Notes under the pieces: model-generated | Told to the model about the DNA's origin: nothing | What the model saw: the letters and a program-made list of their open reading frames with translations, nothing else | The model's database searches: none | Shown here: piece after piece, positions 59,592 to 64,000 of the stretch | Layout of the letters: each line of letters opens with the position of its first letter | Position numbering within the stretch: the stretch's first letter is position 1 | Position numbers and translations under genes: made by a program | Origin: Paenibacillus massiliensis subsp. panacisoli DSM 21345 | Lineage (GTDB): Bacteria > Bacillota > Bacilli > Paenibacillales > Paenibacillaceae | DNA length: 64,000 bases | NCBI RefSeq assembly: GCF_000426545.1 | Contig: NZ_KE384534.1 | Span: 1-64,000, forward strand | Direction of reading: 5' to 3'

Positions 59592-59964
59592 GGCGACTGT
59601 GACGGAGGCAAATCTTCATTATGTAGGTAGCATTACTATTGATCAGGCCATCCTGGATGCGACGGAGATTCTCTCGAATGAAAAGGTACAGGTAGTAAAT
59701 AACACCAATGGTGCCCGCTTGGAGACCTATGTCATTGCTGGTGAGCGAGGCAGTGGAGTCATCTGCTTGAATGGAGCAGCAGCAAGACTGGTGCAGCCCG
59801 GAGATGAAGTTATCATTATCTCCTATGCTTATATGGAGCGGCAAGCAGCAAAATCCCACGAACCCATTATTGCTTTTATGGGCCACGGCAATCGTATTGA
59901 GCAGCTACAGAACAAGGAAATACATGGAGAGTTCTATCCTGCACAAGGAAGTGAAAAGCGATGA
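59557..59964 (+). CDS. panD: Aspartate 1-decarboxylase (PanD), cluster-borne
   Basis: 135 residues from GTG at 59557 (AGGAG nine bases before). It matches PanD along its length: KSKIHKATVTEANLHYVGS with the Gly24-Ser25 self-cleavage site that makes the pyruvoyl cofactor, NNTNGARLETYVI, GVICLNGAAARLVQPGD. The last 25 residues diverge from housekeeping PanD. The enzyme turns L-aspartate into beta-alanine. It lies alone, without panB/panC, inside the cluster and overlaps both neighbours, so it probably supplies beta-alanine to the product rather than to pantothenate. Confidence 0.93.
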   Translation: MYIAVMKSKIHKATVTEANLHYVGSITIDQAILDATEILSNEKVQVVNNTNGARLETYVIAGERGSGVICLNGAAARLVQPGDEVIIISYAYMERQAAKSHEPIIAFMGHGNRIEQLQNKEIHGEFYPAQGSEKR

Positions 59965-61019
59965 ACGACCTCGTACGAATGGGTGTCGTGGGTATTGGCA
60001 GCATGGGCATCAAGCATATGAAGTATTTATTTGAGAACAAAATCAAAGGCTGCAGGCTTACAGCTGTCTGTGATCATAATCTTCAGGTGATGCAAGAGCT
60101 GAGTGGGCAATACGGGACAGAGATCAAGCTGTATTCCAGCTATAAGGAAATGCTTCAATCGGGGGAGCTAGACGCCGTCCTGGTGGCTACCCCCCATCTG
60201 AGCCATCCTGAGATTGCGACCTATGCGATGAAATGTAATTTACATGTGCTGCTAGAGAAACCAGCGGGCATTGATGTGGCAGAGGTAGCTGCCATGAATG
60301 CAGAGGCGCAGGCCAGAGGGATTGTATTCTCCATGATGTTCAACCAGCGGACCATCCCGATCTATCAGCAGGCCAGAGAGTTGATTAGGCAAGGGAAGCT
60401 AGGCGAGCTGCGAAGAACGAACTGGGTTGTGACGGATTGGTTCCGCACCCAACGCTATTATGACTCGAATAGCTGGAGAGCGACCTGGCGCGGTGAAGGG
60501 GGAGGAATCCTGATCAATCAGGCGACACATCAGCTGGATCTGTGGCAATGGATGTGCGGGATGCCTAGCCGTATTCGTGCTTTCATATACTGTGGCAAGC
60601 ATCGGATGATTGAGGTGGAGGATGAGGCGACTATCTATGCGGAATACGCCAATGGGGCGTCGGGACTATTCATCAGCTCTGTATCGGAATATCCAGGAAC
60701 CAATAGATTGGAGATTATTGGATCTGAGGGTAAAATTGTAATCGAGAAGGACATTCTCCAATTTACCCAATTAGCGCAAGCAGACGATGTGTTCAATAAG
60801 CACGAGCAGGATATGTTCGCCAAGCCGCAGTATGTTGAACAGTCCACCCCGGTGTCCTATCAGAAGTTCGAGAGACATCAACTGATTACACAGAATTTCA
60901 TTGATGCCATTCAGGAAGGCAAGCCCTTGATTGCGCCAGGGGAAGAGGGACTATGCTCTTTGCGGATTGTGAAGGCAGCCTATCAGTCCGCTTCGGAAGA
61001 TTCTTGGTGCAATCTATGA
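59961..61019 (+). CDS. Gfo/Idh/MocA family oxidoreductase
   Basis: 352 residues. NAD(P)-binding start MGVVGIGSMGIKHMKYLF (G-x-G-x-x-G), VLVATPHLSHPEIA, the family lysine motif HVLLEKPAGID, and GGGILINQATHQLDLWQWM (C-terminal domain with the catalytic His). Such enzymes oxidise or reduce hydroxyl groups on sugars, inositols or amino-sugars. This suggests a carbohydrate or cyclitol part in the cluster's product. ATGA overlap with the PanD gene; its stop overlaps the next start. Confidence 0.9.
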   Translation: MNDLVRMGVVGIGSMGIKHMKYLFENKIKGCRLTAVCDHNLQVMQELSGQYGTEIKLYSSYKEMLQSGELDAVLVATPHLSHPEIATYAMKCNLHVLLEKPAGIDVAEVAAMNAEAQARGIVFSMMFNQRTIPIYQQARELIRQGKLGELRRTNWVVTDWFRTQRYYDSNSWRATWRGEGGGILINQATHQLDLWQWMCGMPSRIRAFIYCGKHRMIEVEDEATIYAEYANGASGLFISSVSEYPGTNRLEIIGSEGKIVIEKDILQFTQLAQADDVFNKHEQDMFAKPQYVEQSTPVSYQKFERHQLITQNFIDAIQEGKPLIAPGEEGLCSLRIVKAAYQSASEDSWCNL

Positions 61020-62044
61020 GCAGGAAGATACTCCCGATACAGTTCCCGCCCGTTAACAACTGCTATAGCTCTTCAGCTGGACTTACAGCCGTGCTGCAGA
61101 CCCACGCTTCTGGTCAAGAGATGATGCTTATGAACAGCATTTTTTTATATGTAAAAAGCAACAATGTCCTGAAATACGCTGTAGTGGAGAGAGCAAAGCT
61201 GGGAGAGCAGCTGGAGATTATCAGTCAGCAAGCCTTGGAGACGAAGCTTATTGAGCAGATGTCTGCCTGGATTTGTGAAGAGAAGTACATATTCATGTTC
61301 TTGGATCATTACTTTCTCCGGGATAGCAGTAGATTTCAGCGTCAGCATTTTCTCCATGATGTCGCCTTAGTCTATGGATATGATGAAGAGCGCGGGGTGT
61401 TTGCTGCTGCAGATAATTTTACAAATGGGAAATATGGCTGTCTGGAGCTGTCCTATAGTGAAGTGGAGCAGGCTCGATGCTTGAGTGGAGAGAAGATGTT
61501 ACAGGAGAAAGTCTTTAATATATTACTGTTTAATATGAGTAAAATGAGAGAATACTATATTGATACGCGGAGAATAAAGCAATTACTTATGGACTATCTG
61601 GACTCCAGCTGTAAGCATGTGCTTCAGATGAACGACAGCTTTATCGATGACAACGTGTTCGGCTTTCATTTCCAGCACCAGAATTATGATGTATCGCGCA
61701 CCGTATACGGGATCGGTATCTACGATTGGTTAGTAGGATATCTGAATCAAGGGGCTTCAGCGGGCATCAAGCTTGACATTCGGCCCTTCCATCAGCTGAG
61801 CAATCATAAGGCAGTCCTGATCATGCTAATGAAGCATCTTGCCGCAAAGTATGGGCTGCACTGCGAGCCAGCTTGGCTGGACATACTGGAGCAAATGCGT
61901 ATCAAATGTCTGGTGAACGAGCAACTGGTCTTAAAATATCAAATCGAGCGTAAAGAAGAGTATATAAGACTAATAAGACATAACCTTGATGGCATTCGAA
62001 AGAGTGAAGCACAGGTTATTCAGGAATGTATTGGAAAACTGTAA
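61016..62044 (+). CDS. BtrH-like acyltransferase (butirosin H N-terminal family)
   Basis: 342 residues from ATG at 61016 (overlap ATGA). It opens with ILPIQFPPVNNCYSSSAGL, where Cys16 corresponds to the nucleophile of the papain-like BtrH_N domain, and later has FLHDVALVYGYDEERGVFAAADNF, matching the His-containing strand and the domain's D/N. In butirosin synthesis BtrH moves an acyl group from the carrier BtrI to an amine of ribostamycin. With an ACP in this cluster the same chemistry is likely. The C-terminal 170 residues are not recognised. Last gene of the cluster. Confidence 0.72.
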   Translation: MSRKILPIQFPPVNNCYSSSAGLTAVLQTHASGQEMMLMNSIFLYVKSNNVLKYAVVERAKLGEQLEIISQQALETKLIEQMSAWICEEKYIFMFLDHYFLRDSSRFQRQHFLHDVALVYGYDEERGVFAAADNFTNGKYGCLELSYSEVEQARCLSGEKMLQEKVFNILLFNMSKMREYYIDTRRIKQLLMDYLDSSCKHVLQMNDSFIDDNVFGFHFQHQNYDVSRTVYGIGIYDWLVGYLNQGASAGIKLDIRPFHQLSNHKAVLIMLMKHLAAKYGLHCEPAWLDILEQMRIKCLVNEQLVLKYQIERKEEYIRLIRHNLDGIRKSEAQVIQECIGKL

Positions 62045-62050
62045 CCTGAT

Positions 62051-62097
62051 TTGATAAAAAAGTGACCGCATGCCTATACAAATGGGTAAAAGTATAG
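62051..62097 (+). promoter_or_regulatory. Candidate pyk promoter with inverted repeat
   Basis: TTGATA (62051-62056), 18 bases, TATACA (62075-62080). CTATAC (62074-62079) and GTATAG (62092-62097) form a 6-bp perfect inverted repeat with a 12-base spacer covering the -10 and the probable start. It may be an operator. This gives pyk its own promoter right after the cluster; no clear intrinsic terminator was seen between the cluster and pyk. Confidence 0.45.
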
Positions 62098-62162
62098 TAG
62101 ATTTAATTGTTGGAAAAAGATATAAAGACAGACCTTTTTGAAGAAAACGGAGGAAACCCACA

Positions 62163-63590
62163 ATGCGCAAAACAAAGATTGTATGTACGATCGGCCCTTC
62201 CAGTGAGTCTTTGGAAAATCTGAAGAAGCTCATCATGGCAGGAATGAACGTAGCCCGTCTGAACTTCTCCCACGGTGATTTCGAGGAGCATGGCAACCGG
62301 ATCAAAAATATCCGTCAGGCTTGCAAAGAGCTTGGTAAGAATGTTGCTATTCTGCTCGATACAAAGGGACCAGAAATTCGGACTGGAAAGCTTGAAGTTG
62401 AACCAATTGAATTGGTTCAGGACGAATATGTGACACTGACCACGGAAGAAATTCTGGGCAACAAAGACCGCATCTCGATCACATATGCCGATCTTCCTTC
62501 CGATGTTGAGCCTGGTTCCACGATTCTGATCGACGATGGTCTGATTGGACTCACTGTTGTAGAGGTTGCATCTACTGAGATTAAATGTCTCATTGTGAAT
62601 GGTGGTACGATCAAGAGCAAGAAAGGTGTTAACGTACCTGGCGTAAACATCTCTCTCCCAGGGATCACCGAGAAAGACGCCAATGATATTCTGTTCGGAA
62701 TTGAGCAGGGAGTTGACTTCATCGCTGCTTCCTTCGTGCGCAAAGCTAGTGACGTGCTCGAAATCCGTGAACTGCTTCAGAAGCACAATGCAGGACACAT
62801 TCAGATTATTTCCAAGATTGAGAACCAGCAAGGTGTGGATAACCTGGATGAGATTCTGGAAGCTTCCGATGGCCTGATGGTAGCTCGTGGTGACCTGGGC
62901 GTAGAGATCCCTGCGGAAGAAGTACCACTCGTACAAAAACGCATGATCGAAAAGTGTAACGTAGCTGGCAAACCGGTTATTACGGCTACACAAATGCTGG
63001 ATTCCATGCAACGCAATCCTCGTCCGACAAGAGCCGAGGCAAGTGACGTAGCGAACGCAATATTTGACGGAACAGATGCAATCATGCTCTCCGGTGAGAC
63101 AGCTGCTGGTAAGTATCCGATTGAATCCGTACTGACCATGGCTCGCATTGCTGAGAAAGCAGAGTCTGCATTGAATTACCGTCAACTGTTCAAGAAGCAA
63201 AGAACAGCTCAAGAGATCAGCATCACTGAAGCGATCAGCCAATCGGTAGCGATCTCGGCACTGGATCTGCACGCTAAAGCAATCCTGACTTCCACGGAAT
63301 CAGGTACGACAGCACGCATGATCTCCAAATACCGCCCAGAAGCTCCAATTGTAGCTGTTACCAACGATGAGAGAACTATGCGTCGTCTGGCTCTTACTTG
63401 GGGTGTAGTAGCGGTAGAAGGACACGCTTGCGACACAACGGATGCGCTGTTCAACAATGCGATGGAGGGCGGCCTGAAATCCGGTATCGTGAAGGATGGC
63501 GACCTGGTAGTCATTACAGCAGGTGTTCCACTCGGACGCTCCGGATCTACGAACCTGATCAAGATCAGCCAGGTTGCAGCGAACGTATAA
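62163..63590 (+). CDS. pyk: Pyruvate kinase
   Basis: 475 residues; makes pyruvate and ATP from phosphoenolpyruvate and ADP in glycolysis. Motifs: TKIVCTIGPSSESLENLKKL, MNVARLNFSHGDFEEH, LLDTKGPEIRTG, SKIENQQGVDNLDEIL, VARGDLGVEIPAEEVPLVQK and ATQMLDSMQRNPRPTRAEASDVANA. It has the classic catalytic and allosteric domains but lacks the roughly 110-residue extra C-terminal domain of B. subtilis Pyk. GGAGGAAA before ATG. pfkA, which precedes pyk in B. subtilis, is absent from the window. Confidence 0.97.
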   Translation: MRKTKIVCTIGPSSESLENLKKLIMAGMNVARLNFSHGDFEEHGNRIKNIRQACKELGKNVAILLDTKGPEIRTGKLEVEPIELVQDEYVTLTTEEILGNKDRISITYADLPSDVEPGSTILIDDGLIGLTVVEVASTEIKCLIVNGGTIKSKKGVNVPGVNISLPGITEKDANDILFGIEQGVDFIAASFVRKASDVLEIRELLQKHNAGHIQIISKIENQQGVDNLDEILEASDGLMVARGDLGVEIPAEEVPLVQKRMIEKCNVAGKPVITATQMLDSMQRNPRPTRAEASDVANAIFDGTDAIMLSGETAAGKYPIESVLTMARIAEKAESALNYRQLFKKQRTAQEISITEAISQSVAISALDLHAKAILTSTESGTTARMISKYRPEAPIVAVTNDERTMRRLALTWGVVAVEGHACDTTDALFNNAMEGGLKSGIVKDGDLVVITAGVPLGRSGSTNLIKISQVAANV

Positions 63591-63654
63591 GACTGGACGT
63601 CGTTAGACGAATGAATCTGGTCCATACATTGCATAATTACTGAATACTTCAGGG

Positions 63655-63697
63655 AACGCCCCGGCAGTAGAGAAATCTACGCCGGGGCGTTTTTTTG
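63655..63697 (+). terminator. Terminator of pyk
   Basis: AACGCCCCGGC (63655-63665) pairs with GCCGGGGCGTT, and GTAGA with TCTAC inside (one bulged A), followed by TTTTTTT. Very strong intrinsic terminator. Confidence 0.95.
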
Positions 63698-63784
63698 CGT
63701 GCGGTAGCTTGCACCCTCGGACTATCTGGCAGTAGAGGCCCTGCTCCTGGTCATCTTTAATGCAAGACAGCATCAAAATCGGAT

Positions 63785-64000
63785 TCATCCAGGATGGGCT
63801 ACGGTCTCCTGCTCAAGCCTCTGCTTGCTCCACTCGTTGATCAGGGCTGTAAGCTGCTCACCTGCTGGTGTTAACGACTCTGCACGGTTATGCATCCATA
63901 CCTGATAGCGATACAATGGCGAGCGATTGGTTCCCTGTCCCGTTGATATCGCTTGCCAGTTGATTGCTTGTGGCAGTTGGGATGAAGCGATGCGTGGATA
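63785..64000 (-). CDS. C-terminal part of a gene cut by the window edge
   Basis: An open frame of 71 codons runs from the window edge (64000) to TGA at 63785-63787 on the minus strand; no start is inside the window. The sequence (RSPLYRYQVWMHNRAESLTPAGEQLTALINEW) resembles the last part of LysR-type regulators, where a '...P-L-S-P-A-A...F' helix ends the effector-binding domain. The match is loose. A gene convergent with pyk would fit the layout. Confidence 0.45.
   Translation of the reverse strand, partial: YPRIASSQLPQAINWQAISTGQGTNRSPLYRYQVWMHNRAESLTPAGEQLTALINEWSKQRLEQETVAHPG

Noticed and set aside
62103..63272. 389-codon antisense frame inside pyk
   Set aside because: Long only because of strong codon bias in pyk; no start signal or recognisable protein.
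1..64000. CRISPR arrays, tRNA genes, phage or conjugation genes
   Set aside because: No regularly spaced repeats, no cloverleaf sequences and no hallmark proteins were seen on either strand.

Overview
This window looks like chromosome from a spore-forming, low- to mid-GC member of the Bacillota, most likely Paenibacillus or a close relative. The basis is the gene content: SLH-domain exported proteins, a sufCDSUB operon, the cotJABC spore-coat operon, the sporulation pair ytrH/ytrI, an expanded set of YheC/YheD-type ATP-grasp proteins beside a YheA-like gene, and the order dnaE - yutG - accD - accA ... pyk. No genome comparison was run, so the genus is an inference. No tRNA, CRISPR array, transposase or phage gene was seen.

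Layout. At 1-118 there is the 5S end of what is presumably an rRNA operon, with its terminator. From 0.3 to 9.5 kb lie an SLH-anchored GH18 hydrolase, a DegV protein, small membrane proteins, YunC, the methionine-salvage pair mtnK-mtnA, Dps and a DUF1802 protein. From 9.7 to 15.1 kb is the Fe-S assembly operon sufCDSUB, behind a near-consensus promoter whose -10 overlaps a PerR/Fur-type operator. From 15.3 to 22.6 kb are two HD-GYP proteins flanking a MoaD-MoaE fusion and a YunD-type nucleotidase, then YfkAB and a CNNM/CBS membrane protein. From 23.0 to 27.7 kb are cotJABC and a 1063-residue Kelch/Big2/SLH surface protein. From 28.2 to 35.8 kb are a HAD phosphatase and an apparent minus-strand operon of five ATP-grasp paralogues with an embedded GNAT acetyltransferase. 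From 35.9 to 46.3 kb are housekeeping and sporulation genes (yheA-like, ytoI, ytrHI, dnaE, yutG, accDA).

The most unusual region is 46.4-62.0 kb, between accA and pyk: seventeen same-strand genes, many overlapping or only a few bases apart. They encode an FkbM methyltransferase, three P-loop kinase/NTPase-like proteins (one HPr-kinase-like), a three-gene ABC-2 exporter, a free-standing acyl carrier protein, a PF14907-type nucleotidyltransferase, a PHP phosphoesterase, a membrane glycosyltransferase, an SDR, a radical SAM protein with extra cysteines, a stand-alone NRPS adenylation domain, a second-type PanD aspartate decarboxylase, a Gfo/Idh/MocA oxidoreductase and a BtrH-like acyltransferase. 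The parts suggest a biosynthetic cluster in which an amino acid (aspartate or its decarboxylation product beta-alanine) is activated, held on the carrier protein and transferred to a glycosylated or phosphorylated scaffold that is then exported. I do not recognise it as a known cluster. It sits where B. subtilis has pfkA, and no pfkA is present in the window.

Start codons were chosen from visible ribosome binding sites and several differ from the longest open frame. Families were recognised by eye from motifs; no database search was possible.
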